Source of the DNA: Phycisphaera sp.
Lineage (GTDB): Bacteria; Planctomycetota; Phycisphaerae; Phycisphaerales; UBA1924
Direction of reading: 5' to 3'
Assembly (NCBI GenBank): GCA_020639255.1
Contig: JACKGZ010000003.1
Span: 124,001 to 188,000, forward strand
Length of the DNA: 64,000 nt
In this document: piece by piece, positions 9,169 through 18,400 of the stretch
Layout: each line of letters begins with the position of its first letter
Position numbering within the stretch: position 1 is the stretch's first letter
The notes under the pieces: model-generated
What the model was told of the DNA's origin: nothing
Database searches by the model: none
What the model saw: the letters and a program-made list of their open reading frames with translations, nothing else
Translations under genes and position numbers: made by a program

Positions 9169-9732
9169 TCAGATCGGGTCGGTCGAACCAGAGGGACTCG
9201 GCACGGGTTCGACGCTCGTATCGAGCCCCTGCTCACCGATCAGCATGTCCGCGTAGCTCGTGCTCAGCATCTCGCCGAGCGCCGGTTTCAGCTTGCCTCG
9301 GATCTCCTGCACCTTCTCGTGGCACTGACGAACGTTATGCGCCCGCGACACGACCGCCTCGATCTCCAGGAAAGTTCCGAGATGATCAACCATGTCCAGA
9401 TGGATCCGCAGCTGTTCGATCAAGTACACGATCCGCTTTTTCCGGACAACAACGAGCACCGGCAGCGAATCGCACGAGAAACGTTGCCTCGCCGACAGCT
9501 CGTCGTAGATGACATAGTGGCTCAGCCGTGCCTCGGCCTTGTCCGCCCGGTCGTAGAAGATGTACTCGGTCTCGTGCCCCGTCTGCTCGCGGCGTTTGAG
9601 CCGACCGCTCGGCACCTTGTAATACGTGTCCGTCTGCTCCAGGATCTCTGCGTGCGTCGCGCCCATCGCCCTGCAGATGGACTGCGCCAGCTCCAGATCC
9701 CTCAGTTCCGATTTGAACTCCACGTTGTGCAT
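9169..9732 (-). CDS. CYTH-domain protein (class IV adenylate cyclase / triphosphatase family)
   Basis: 187 residues. The N-terminus NVEFKSELRD is a variant of the ExExK triphosphate-binding signature. GRLKRRE, VVRKKRIVY and LGTFLEIEAVV supply the later basic and acidic tunnel residues of the CYTH fold. Members hydrolyse inorganic or thiamine triphosphate, or make cAMP; the sequence does not tell which. The ATG has no Shine-Dalgarno sequence. Instead TAGGCT ends exactly six bases before it, and that hexamer contains the stop codon of the upstream ligA. ligA ends only 9 bases upstream on the same strand. Confidence 0.82.
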   Translation of the reverse strand: MHNVEFKSELRDLELAQSICRAMGATHAEILEQTDTYYKVPSGRLKRREQTGHETEYIFYDRADKAEARLSHYVIYDELSARQRFSCDSLPVLVVVRKKRIVYLIEQLRIHLDMVDHLGTFLEIEAVVSRAHNVRQCHEKVQEIRGKLKPALGEMLSTSYADMLIGEQGLDTSVEPVPSPSGSTDPI

Positions 9733-9738
9733 GGTCTC

Positions 9739-9744
9739 AGCCTA
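9739..9744 (-). promoter_or_regulatory. candidate -10 box of a leaderless promoter for the CYTH gene
   Basis: On the minus strand the order is TAGGCT, six bases (GAGACC), then ATG. A -10 hexamer at this distance would place the transcript start at the start codon. The TAG of the box is also the ligA stop codon. Confidence 0.45.
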
Positions 9745-11967
9745 ACCGCCAAAGAGTTCGAGCATCTGCGACTCGTCCCAGACCTCGATCCCGAGGCTCA
9801 CCGCCTTAGCGAGCTTCGAGCCCGCACCCGGCCCCGCGATCACGATATCGGTGTTTTTCGACACCGAGCCCGTCACATTCGCGCCCATCGCCCGGAGCTT
9901 GTCGGATGCCTCGTCCCGCGTGTACTTCTCAAGCGAGCCCGTGAGCACGATCGTCTTGCCCGCCACCGGTGAATCCGAGTCGCCCGCAACGCGCGGACTC
10001 GTCAGATCGACGCCCACCGATTCCAGGTCTTTGAATGTGTGCCTGGCGATCTTGGAATGCAGGTACTCGTGCAGCACGCCCGCAGTGATCGAGCCGATGC
10101 CCTCGACCGATTCGAGGTCTTCCGTGCTCGCCGCAAGGAGCGCGTGGATGTCCTCGAACTTCGCGCACAGCGCCCGCGCGGTCGCATCGCCGATGTGGCG
10201 GATGCCCATCCCCGCCAGCACCCTGGGCAAGCCGCGTCCCTTTGATGCCTCGATCCCCGCGAGCAGATTCTCGACCTTCTTCTGCCCCATCCGCTCGAGT
10301 TCGACGAGTCGGTCCCTATGCGCATCAAGCCGGTAGATGTCGCCGAAGCCGATCAGCGGGATCTCCTCGTCAGCGAGAATCAGGTCGATCGTCGACTCAC
10401 CGAGCCCATCGATGTCCATCTGCTTGCGACCGGCGAACCAGATCAGCTTCTCGCGCAGCTGCGCCGGGCATTCCGGGTTGATGCACCGACGCGCTGTCTC
10501 GAGTTCGGGGTTGTCGATGGCCTCGACGGGTTCGATCTCAACAACCCCGCCGCAGACAGGGCAGGTCTCGGGTGGCTTGATCTTCTTCGTGCCCCTGCCT
10601 CGCTCGCTCGTCACCGGGCCAATCACATAGGGGATGATCTCGCCGGCCTTCTCGACCTCGACCACGTCCCCGATGCGGATGTCCTTCTTGCGCACAAGCC
10701 CGAAGTTGTGAAGCGACGCATGGCGGACCGTTGTCCCCGCCAGCAGCACCGGCTCCATGACGGCGCGGGGGGTGATCTTGCCGGTCTTGCCGACCTGGAA
10801 CTCGACGTCGACAAGCTTCGTGGTCTTCCGCTCGGCGGGGTACTTGTACGCGATCACCCAGCGCGGGCTCTTGGACGTCGTGCCGAGCAGTGCTTGGTCT
10901 GCGAAACTGTTCACGCGGATGACCAGCCCATCGGTTGCGTAAGACAGTTCCGCGCGAAGCTCGGCGAGTTCGTCGATCGCGGCCTGCACCCCATTTACAC
11001 TCTGGCATGTCCACGTCCGATCGGGCACGGGGATGCCCAGCTCTTTGAATCGTTCCAGCATCTCTGCGTGTGTGCGTGCGAACTTGTCGTCGGAGACAGT
11101 GCCACGCCCGTGCGCACGAAAGCCGAGATTCCGGCTCGCCGCGATGTTCGGATCGAGATTCTTGAGCGTCCCTGCGCACGCGTTGCGGGGATTCATGAAC
11201 AGCTCGTCGCCCGCCTCGGCACGCTCGGCGTTGATGCGCTCGAACTCGGCGTTCGGGATGAACACCTCCCCGCGGATCTCGAACACCTCCGGGGCCTTCT
11301 TGCCTAGTTCGAGCGGGAGTGCTCTGATCGTGCGCACGGCGTGCGAGACATCGTCGCCCTTCCGGCTGTCGCCGCGTGTCAACGCGCGGACGAACGAGCC
11401 CTTCTCATACCTGATCGAGAGCGCGACGCCGTCGATCTTCGGGTCGCAGACGAGATCGATCGGGAAGCCATCCTCCCCGGCCTCCGCAATGCGGTCGCGC
11501 TTCTTCTGTTTGAGTGCGTTGACGAGTTTGGACTTTGAGACTTTCTCGCCCGTGTCACCAAACAACCCCGCGTCGCCCGTGGTTTCACCCGCTTCGGCTC
11601 TGGCAATCTGCTCGTCGAGCTTCCGGCACTCGGGATCGATCTCGGGAAAGATCGAGCGGACCCATGCGGCGATGTCCTCGGTCGAGTACGAGTTGTCGAT
11701 CGACAGCATCGGCACATCGTGGGGGAGCGTGACAAATCCCGCGATCGGCTCGCCGCCGACGCGCTTGGTGGGGGAGTTGGGGCTCGCCTTATCCGGGTGC
11801 TCGGCTTCGAGATCGGCAAGCTCCTTGAGCAGGCGGTCGAACTCGGCGTCCGGCATGATCGGGTCGGCGTCGGTGTAGTACGCCCGGTTCGCCTCCTGGA
11901 GCAGCGACTCGAGCTCACGCATCCGCTTGACGGGATCGTTCTTTGAAGATGTCGGTTTCTTGCCCAC
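9742..11967 (-). CDS. ligA: NAD-dependent DNA ligase LigA with an insertion in the adenylation domain
   Basis: 741 residues from a GTG at 11967. Longer in-frame starts would run into divergent folD and encode unrelated sequence, and TACCAT lies exactly six bases upstream of this GTG. The domain order is canonical. Domain Ia has the NAD-binding YYTDADPIMPDAEFD. The adenylation site Lys177 is in DPKIDG. An OB fold follows, then a four-Cys zinc finger (CPVC ... CINPEC), helix-hairpin-helix repeats and a C-terminal BRCT domain. It seals nicked DNA in replication and repair using NAD+. Usual length is near 670. The excess is mainly about 60 residues between the ISIDNSY-type segment and the active-site Lys (~108-165), rich in Lys and Glu. 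Confidence 0.95.
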   Translation of the reverse strand: MGKKPTSSKNDPVKRMRELESLLQEANRAYYTDADPIMPDAEFDRLLKELADLEAEHPDKASPNSPTKRVGGEPIAGFVTLPHDVPMLSIDNSYSTEDIAAWVRSIFPEIDPECRKLDEQIARAEAGETTGDAGLFGDTGEKVSKSKLVNALKQKKRDRIAEAGEDGFPIDLVCDPKIDGVALSIRYEKGSFVRALTRGDSRKGDDVSHAVRTIRALPLELGKKAPEVFEIRGEVFIPNAEFERINAERAEAGDELFMNPRNACAGTLKNLDPNIAASRNLGFRAHGRGTVSDDKFARTHAEMLERFKELGIPVPDRTWTCQSVNGVQAAIDELAELRAELSYATDGLVIRVNSFADQALLGTTSKSPRWVIAYKYPAERKTTKLVDVEFQVGKTGKITPRAVMEPVLLAGTTVRHASLHNFGLVRKKDIRIGDVVEVEKAGEIIPYVIGPVTSERGRGTKKIKPPETCPVCGGVVEIEPVEAIDNPELETARRCINPECPAQLREKLIWFAGRKQMDIDGLGESTIDLILADEEIPLIGFGDIYRLDAHRDRLVELERMGQKKVENLLAGIEASKGRGLPRVLAGMGIRHIGDATARALCAKFEDIHALLAASTEDLESVEGIGSITAGVLHEYLHSKIARHTFKDLESVGVDLTSPRVAGDSDSPVAGKTIVLTGSLEKYTRDEASDKLRAMGANVTGSVSKNTDIVIAGPGAGSKLAKAVSLGIEVWDESQMLELFGG

Positions 11968-11973
11968 GCCGGG

Positions 11974-11979
11974 ATGGTA
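11974..11979 (-). promoter_or_regulatory. candidate -10 box of a leaderless promoter for ligA
   Basis: Minus strand reads TACCAT, six bases (CCCGGC), then the GTG start of ligA. No ribosome-binding sequence is present. The -35 region is not recognisable. Confidence 0.45.
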
Positions 11980-12007
11980 CAGAGCGGGACATCCATCGGC
12001 ACGCGCG

Positions 12008-12013
12008 TAGGAT
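12008..12013 (+). promoter_or_regulatory. candidate -10 box of a leaderless promoter for folD
   Basis: TAGGAT is followed by six bases (TGGCCG) and the folD ATG. GGGACA 16 bases further upstream is a weak -35 candidate. It is back to back with the ligA promoter in a 52-base divergent spacer. Confidence 0.45.
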
Positions 12014-12019
12014 TGGCCG

Positions 12020-12901
12020 ATGACGCAGACCGCCCGGATCCTCGATGGACGCAAGCTCGCCGCCGAGCACCGGGAGAAAGTCCGCGAGCGTGCCGCGGCC
12101 CTGCGATCCCAGGGGATCGTGCCCCGGCTCGACGCGGTGATCGTCGGCTCCGAGGACAACGCTGCCCGCCAGTACGCCGAGCGTCAGGGCGAGGAGTGCC
12201 AGGCGCTCGGGCTCGACTACAAGCTCCACGAGATCCGCGCCGGCGCGGGGTTCGACGACATCGCCGGGCGCGTGCTGCTGCTCAACGAGAACGACCACGT
12301 CAGCGGTATCATGGTTCACCTGCCCCTGCCCGATGGTGTCGATACCTACCGCGTCCAGAAGCTCATCGACCCGGACAAGGACGTCGAGGGCGTGAATCCG
12401 GCCAATATCGGGAATGTCGTTTACGGGCGGTCGAGCCTTGTTCCGTGCACGGCCCTGGCGACCATGCGGATGATCGAGTCCACGGGCGTCGACCTCAAGG
12501 GCAAGACGGCTGTGGTCGTGGGGGCGGGCAACGTCGTGGGCAAGCCCCTGGCGGTGCTGCTGATGCAGGCCGAGGCAACCGTGATCTCGTGCAACGTGTA
12601 CACACAGAAGATCGCAGAACTGACCCGCCGAGCGGACGTTCTCGTGGCGGCGGCCGGCGTGCCCGGGCTGGTGACCGCCGAGATGATCCGCCCCGGAGCG
12701 ATCGTGGTGGATGTGGGCGTGAACCGGGTGATGAACGAATTCGGACAGACCGTGACCGTGGGGGATGTCCGCTTTGACGAGGTGAGCGGGGTCGCCGGCT
12801 GGATCTCGCCCGTTCCGGGCGGGGTGGGGCCGATGACCGTGGCGGCTTTGCTGAGCAACGCTGTGGATGCCTCGGCGCGGAATCGCTGCCCGGCCGAGTA
12901 G
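12020..12901 (+). CDS. folD: FolD-family methylenetetrahydrofolate dehydrogenase/cyclohydrolase homologue with replaced catalytic residues
   Basis: 293 residues, full length for FolD. The family framework is clear: ARILDGRKLA at the N-terminus, LPLPDGVD, PDKDVEGVNP.NIG, VVVGAGNVVGKP, VVDVGVNR and the signature WISPVPGGVGPMTVA. FolD normally interconverts methylene-, methenyl- and formyl-tetrahydrofolate with NADP. Three residues known to be catalytic differ here. The Lys of YxxxK is Gln56 (YAERQ), the Gln of VQLPLP is His100 (VHLPLP), and the last Asp of KDVDG is Glu123 (KDVEG). The cofactor loop is GAGNVVG instead of G(R/A)S.IVG. It may have lost the cyclohydrolase step, act on another pterin, or be a diverged paralogue. 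The frame is intact and uses normal codons. Confidence 0.85.
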   Translation: MTQTARILDGRKLAAEHREKVRERAAALRSQGIVPRLDAVIVGSEDNAARQYAERQGEECQALGLDYKLHEIRAGAGFDDIAGRVLLLNENDHVSGIMVHLPLPDGVDTYRVQKLIDPDKDVEGVNPANIGNVVYGRSSLVPCTALATMRMIESTGVDLKGKTAVVVGAGNVVGKPLAVLLMQAEATVISCNVYTQKIAELTRRADVLVAAAGVPGLVTAEMIRPGAIVVDVGVNRVMNEFGQTVTVGDVRFDEVSGVAGWISPVPGGVGPMTVAALLSNAVDASARNRCPAE

Positions 12902-12988
12902 ATCGGCTAGGATGGTTTGTTCGGGGGCGGCTCTGACTGCCCCGGTATGCGAGATGCGGGACCGACGGGCCCCGCGAAAGGGAAGTCG

Positions 12989-13273
12989 ATGACCACGCTC
13001 GGACTGTTTGGAAGCCTCGGACCGATGGAGATCGCCATCATCCTGATGGTTGGCCTCCTGCTCTTCGGCCGCCGCCTGCCCGAGGTGGGCCGGGGGCTGG
13101 GCAAGAGCATCGTCGAGTTCAAAAAGGGGCTCAAGGATGTGACGGATGAGATCGACGAGGCGACCAAGGAGGCCAAAACGCTTCCCAAGACCGCCGAATC
13201 GGCTCCGAAGCCCATCGAAGAGACGGGCTCGGGCTCGGCGACGGTGAGCCGATCGGACCCTGTCAGTTCGTGA
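12989..13273 (+). CDS. tatA: Sec-independent translocase component TatA/TatB family
   Basis: 94 residues from the ATG at 12989, preceded by AAAGGGAAG at good spacing. It has a short periplasmic N-terminus, one membrane helix (PMEIAIILMVGLLLFG), the hallmark hinge FGRRLPEVGRGLG, and an amphipathic helix (KSIVEFKKGLKDV). An acidic, flexible tail follows. This is the TatA/E pore-forming subunit of twin-arginine export. TatB is less likely given the short charged tail. It stands alone here, without tatC or tatB, 87 bases after folD. Confidence 0.92.
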   Translation: MTTLGLFGSLGPMEIAIILMVGLLLFGRRLPEVGRGLGKSIVEFKKGLKDVTDEIDEATKEAKTLPKTAESAPKPIEETGSGSATVSRSDPVSS

Positions 13274-13327
13274 CTCGGGCTCTCTCAGGCCTAGACTTCG
13301 GGCCGCCCAGTTTGGCGGCGTTTGTTT

Positions 13328-13402
13328 GGCGAGGTAGCTCAGCTGGTTTAGAGCGCTGGATTCATAACCCGGAGGTCGGGGGTTCAAGTCCCCCCCTCGC
13401 CA
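13328..13402 (+). tRNA. tRNA-Met (anticodon CAU), elongator type
   Basis: Cloverleaf: acceptor GGCGAGG (13328-13334) pairs with CCTCGCC (13395-13401). The D arm is GCTC/GAGC around AGCTGGTTTA. The anticodon loop TTCATAA gives CAT. The T arm is GGGGG-TTCAAGT-CCCCC, the discriminator is A, and CCA is not encoded. The fully paired first acceptor base pair argues against initiator tRNA. A CAT tRNA modified to lysidine (Ile2) is possible and cannot be excluded by eye. The anticodon stem has one A-C mismatch next to the loop. Confidence 0.93.
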
Positions 13403-13540
13403 CTTTCACCCCGAATCGCCGATGGTTGTCCGGAGGCTCCGCCCAGTCGGAGAATGGGGGCTCGGTCAGCCGAAGCCGGCCCTTTTCGGCTATCGTGCAG
13501 CCTGAGACCGGGCGATCGGGCGTGTGATTCGAGGGTATCG

Positions 13541-15472
13541 ATGCGAGTCAAGAACGTGTGTGAATCGGTCGCGCCGAAGGCGCTCTCAGCCCTCGCCCTG
13601 GCCGCCGGTCTCGCTCTGACCCCAGCCGCACTCGCTCAGGACGAAGAGATCGAGATTCCAAGTTTGGATGCGGGTATTGCCGGGCAGATGGTCGAGGGGT
13701 ACTCGTTCTCATCGCTCCGCCTGCAATACGACCGGGTGCACCCGGAACTGCCGCTGGTCGAGTCGCTCTATTCGCTGCGTGTCAATCTGGATACCACGGG
13801 TGATGTGATCGACGTCTCGCCGACCTCGATTGGCGTCACGATCGGTGACGTCCTCGGGCTGCACAACCGACAGATCTCGATCTCGGCGATCAACGAGATC
13901 TCCCGTGCGATCGTGGCGGAGCTCAACGGCCGGGGCATCGTGGGGGTGCTCGTCGCGCCGGATCCCTTCCAGATCGAGCCGACGACCGCAGCCGACATCC
14001 GCGTCGACGAGACCGAACTCCGTCTGAAGATCTGGGTGGGCGTGGTCTCGGACCTGCGGACCGTCGGCATGGGCGACCGATTCGGCGAGGAGCAGGTCGT
14101 CAACCACCCGGCCCACCGCCGAATCGCGGGGCTCTCGCCCGCCAGGCCCTGGCACGAGGGCGACCGCGGCCCCAGGCGTGACCTCATCCGCAAGGAAGTC
14201 CTCGACGCCTATGTCCACCGGCTCAACCGCCACCCGTCGAGGCGGGTGGACCTGGCGGTCTCGGCGGCGACCGACGAGGGGCAGGAGCCCAACTCGGTCG
14301 CGCTCGATTACCTGATCCACGAGACCAAACCCTGGATCGCGTACGTGCAGGCGTCCAACACCGGCACCGACGCCACCAACGAGTGGCGCGAGCGCATCGG
14401 GTTCGTGAATAACCAGTTGACCGGCCGGGACGACATCTTCCGGGCCGACTTCGTCACGTCGAGCTTCGAGGACAGCTACGCGGCCATCATGTCCTACGAG
14501 GCGCCCCTCATCGGGACGGACCTCGTGCGGGCGAAGGTGTACGGCAACTGGAGCGACTACACCGCGCGAGACATCGGCCTTCCGGGGCAGGATCTCTCGG
14601 GCACGACGTGGACCTTTGGTGCCGAACTGATCACGACGGTCTATCAGAAAGAGTCGTACTTCATCGACGGCTTCATCGGGATCCGCAGCGAGGACATCGA
14701 GGTCGAGAACGATCTGGCTGCGACGAGCGGGGATACGGACTTTCTGATCGGGACCGTGGGGCTTCGGTCCGAGCAGAACATCCCCACACGGTCGATCTAC
14801 TCCGAGATCGCACTCGACTTCACGCTCGACGGCGGCTCGCAGTCGGAGATTCCCGGGCTCGGGCGGCTCCGTGCCGAGGATTCGTGGACGCTCTTTCGTT
14901 GGGATACCGGCGCCTCATTCTATCTTGAACCGATCTTCTCGCCGGGCGGATGGAAGAAAGAGGACGGATTCGGCAGCACCCTCGCCAACGAGATTGCGCT
15001 CGGGTTCCGCGGGCAGTACTCGTTCGGGGATCGCCTGATCCCGCAGCAGCAGCAGGTCGTCGGCGGGCTGTATTCGGTCCGTGGGTATCCGCAGTCGGCG
15101 GTCGCCGGTGATACAGCGTTCGTCGCCTCCGCCGAGTACCGCCTGCACATCCCGCAGATCCTTGGCATTTCATCCGAGCCGGGCACGCTGTTCGGTGAGC
15201 CCTTCCGGGTGAAGCCCGACCGGGCCTACGGGACGGCGGATTGGGATCTTATTTTGGCCGGATTCGTCGATTACGGTCAGACGATGATCGAAGACGCGGA
15301 CTCCACTGAGTTCGACGAGTCTCTGCTCGGCGCCGGCATCGGCGTGGGGCTCGAGTACAGGCGGTACCTGCGCATCCGCGCCGACTGGGGCTTTGCGCTG
15401 CAGGATCTGGACAACGGGAGCGTTGAGAGCGGCGATTCGGAGTTCCACATCGTCGCCACGCTGGCATTCTGA
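13541..15472 (+). CDS. TpsB/ShlB-FhaC-type outer-membrane transporter (two-partner secretion)
   Basis: 643 residues from the ATG at 13541, just after GAGGGT. The signal peptide runs to about residue 33 (AALAQ). Residues ~60-165 form a POTRA-like segment (SLRVNLDTTGDVIDV... ISRAIVAELNGRGI); a second POTRA-like unit and a beta-barrel follow. The barrel has alternating aromatic strands, the diagnostic VRGYP motif within GGLYSVRGYP, and a C-terminal strand ending in Phe (HIVATLAF). TpsB proteins fold in the outer membrane and export one large beta-helical partner. That partner gene (TPS domain) follows after 15 bases, so the pair forms an operon. Confidence 0.86.
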   Translation: MRVKNVCESVAPKALSALALAAGLALTPAALAQDEEIEIPSLDAGIAGQMVEGYSFSSLRLQYDRVHPELPLVESLYSLRVNLDTTGDVIDVSPTSIGVTIGDVLGLHNRQISISAINEISRAIVAELNGRGIVGVLVAPDPFQIEPTTAADIRVDETELRLKIWVGVVSDLRTVGMGDRFGEEQVVNHPAHRRIAGLSPARPWHEGDRGPRRDLIRKEVLDAYVHRLNRHPSRRVDLAVSAATDEGQEPNSVALDYLIHETKPWIAYVQASNTGTDATNEWRERIGFVNNQLTGRDDIFRADFVTSSFEDSYAAIMSYEAPLIGTDLVRAKVYGNWSDYTARDIGLPGQDLSGTTWTFGAELITTVYQKESYFIDGFIGIRSEDIEVENDLAATSGDTDFLIGTVGLRSEQNIPTRSIYSEIALDFTLDGGSQSEIPGLGRLRAEDSWTLFRWDTGASFYLEPIFSPGGWKKEDGFGSTLANEIALGFRGQYSFGDRLIPQQQQVVGGLYSVRGYPQSAVAGDTAFVASAEYRLHIPQILGISSEPGTLFGEPFRVKPDRAYGTADWDLILAGFVDYGQTMIEDADSTEFDESLLGAGIGVGLEYRRYLRIRADWGFALQDLDNGSVESGDSEFHIVATLAF

Positions 15473-15487
15473 TTTCAGGAGAAGCCG

Positions 15488-18400
15488 ATGATCCGTTCGA
15501 ACATGGCACGTTCCTCCGCGCGTCCGCTGGTTCTGGCGCTGCTCGCCGGCACCGCGGCCGGTCAGCCCGTCGGCGAGCAGGTGGTCGCGGGGCAGGCGAG
15601 CTTCTCGCGTGCCGGCGGCCTGACTGAGATCACGGCCGCAGACAACACCATCATCAACTACCAGTCGTTCAGCATCGGTGCGGGCGAGACGGTTCGCTTC
15701 GTTCAGCCTGGGGCCGACGCACGCGTGCTCAACCGCGTGCTCGGGCAGGATCCGACGCGCATCGACGGCTCGCTCATCTCCAACGGCCGGGTGTACATCG
15801 TCAACGAGCAGGGGGTGTACTTCGGCAGCCGGGCGATTGTTGATGTGGGCGCGATCCACGCGGCTGCGGGGCGGATGACAGACGCGGATTTCCTGGGTGG
15901 GATCGACCGGTTCACGAACATGACCGGAACGGTTGAGAACCAGGGATTCATCAGGGCGGGCGAGGTGCATCTCGCGGGTCGACGCGTGACGAACCTGGGC
16001 GCGATCGTCGCGCCCGAGGGGCTGGTCACGATGAGCGTGGGCGACCGTGTGCTCATCGGCGAGCATGATGGGCATGTGTTCGTCAGCGCGAGCTCGGACG
16101 GTGCCAGCACGGGCGAGGTGCAGCAGCAGGGCACGATCGATGCGGCCGGCGGGAAGGTCATGGTCGGCGCGGGCGACATGTTCTCGATCGCCATCGGACC
16201 GAGCTCGTCGACGCGCGCCAAGACCGTCGATGTCCGCGGCGGCGAGGGTTCGATCGTCTCTGTTTCGGGCTCGATCGATGTCTCGGACACCGCTCCGGGC
16301 CGAATGGGCGGCGATGTCGTGATCACAGGTGACGGCGTGGCCTTGCTCGGCGCGAACATCGATGCGAGCGGCGAGGCCGGCGGCGGGCAGATCCACATCG
16401 GCGGCGGGTTCCAGGGCAACGACCCGACGATCGCGCACGCGAGCCGGCTGAATGTGAACCGACAAACGACGCTGAGTGCAGACGCAACGGGAAGCGGCGA
16501 CGGCGGCGAGATTGTCATGTGGTCGGACGATGCCACGCTCTTTACCGGCCGCGCTTCGGCGCGGGGGGGCGAATCGGCCGGCAACGGCGGTCTTGTCGAG
16601 GTCTCGAGCGCAGGCTGGCTCGGGTTCTACGGGTCGGTCAATACGGCTGCTCCGTTTGGCAAGAACGGTCTTCTGCTGCTCGACCCGGACAACATCACCA
16701 TCGTCAGCGGCGACGCGGGCGATGGTGCCGATGACATGCTGCTCGATGACAACCAACTCCCGGCGACCGATGCGCCGGGCATGGATGTGCAGATCTCGGA
16801 CGGCACGATCGAGGCGCTCGCCGACACCGATATCCTGATCGCCGCGACGGGCAACATCGCCATCGGCAACCTCGCCGACGGATCGCTCGCGCTGACGGTT
16901 TCGGCGGGCAATACGTTCACGTTCGATGCCGGCGGCAATTTCGCCATGATCGGGACGAACCCGATCACGACGAACGGCGGCAACCTTGTCATTAGGGCGG
17001 GTGATGCGCTCCAAATCCCATCGGTCAACACGGCCGGCGGTGATCTCGCGCTCGAAGCGGGCGGCGAGATCCGTGTGGTACGCAGCCTCACCGATATCGG
17101 TGCACTCGATATCACGAGCACCGGCGCGACTCGTCTGGTGACACTCGCCGGCGTTGATGCTGATTCGATCACGCTCGACACCGACACTCTCGGTGTGACG
17201 GGTTCAATATTCTCGCGGACTGCTCTCGATCTCACGTCGCTTTCAACCATCAGGGCGACCCAGGCGTCCGAGAGCTTCACGATCGGTGCGTTCGATGGGA
17301 CGGACGCCTTTGCCATCCTGATCGATCCATCCACGAGCATCGAAGGACCGGGCGGGCTGCGTTTCGTGGCCAGCACGATCACGCTCCCGGAGATCAGCTT
17401 CCTTTCGGCTCTCGAAGTGACCGCTACCGAAGAGCTGACTCTGCTGGGCGACATCAATCTTGACAATGATCCCGATGCGCTCGGCGGGCGACTCGATCTC
17501 AGCGACTGTGAGCTCGTCACACTCGCAGGCGATGTCCGTATCGACACGGATCGGCTGATTCACGATGCGCCTGGAGGTGATGTATTCCTGGGAGGCACGA
17601 CCATCCGCGCGATGAATGCCGGCGTGCAGGAACTAATCATCAATACCGAAACGGACACTTCTGACGCTGCGGGCATGATCGAACTCGGCAATATCGGCGG
17701 CGATACTCCGATCGGACGATTCGTTGTCGTCGGTGGCGAGTTGCGGCTCGCAGGTACGATCGCTGTCGCGACGGCTCCAGAGTTGTTCCGGGTTGACAAC
17801 ATCGTTGTTGCGTCGGACAACGCGAGCATCGAGACCGGCGGCCAGAACCTTGATCTGCGGATCGTTCCGGTCGACGGAGCCGGTTCGCTCACAATCGATC
17901 TCACGGACGGTATGGGCGGGTCTGGCTTGTTCCTCTATTCGAATGCGATCGGTGCGATCACGCCACTGAACAGCTTCACGCTCATCGGTGGCACGTACAC
18001 GCTTCCTGAGGTCACAACGACCGGTGACCAGCTTTATATGGGCGACCGCATCTTCCTGCCCGACTTGCTGACAAGCGCCGGCGGTGAGATCGACTTCGAC
18101 GGCCGGGTCACGATCGAAACGGACGCGTCGATCGAATCGGACGGCGGCGTCGTGCGGTTCCGCGATCTGATCGGCGGAGCCGGGCGGTTGACGATCGAGA
18201 CGGGCGATGGCTTTGCGAGTTTCGAACGAAGTCTGATTCTGGATGCCCTGACCGTCAACGGCGGGGTACGGTTCGACGGAGGCACGCAGAGCATCGAGAC
18301 GACTGATGATCTCGTCCTCGGCGAAATAGTCGGGCGCGATCGGATCGAGATGGCTGCGGGCACGAAGACCTTCCGCTCGACAGGTGGTGATGTGGTTTTC

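Noticed and set aside
10318..11307. 329-residue plus-strand frame within ligA
   Set aside because: Antisense shadow of a universally conserved gene; no motifs.
13328..13402. Initiator tRNA-fMet
   Set aside because: The first acceptor pair is G-C and fully paired, unlike initiator tRNAs; elongator Met or lysidine-modified Ile2 fits better.
15170..17014. 614-residue minus-strand open frame opposite the TpsB/TpsA genes
   Set aside because: Spans two well-supported genes, has no ribosome site or motif, and has an Arg/Asp/Ala-biased composition.
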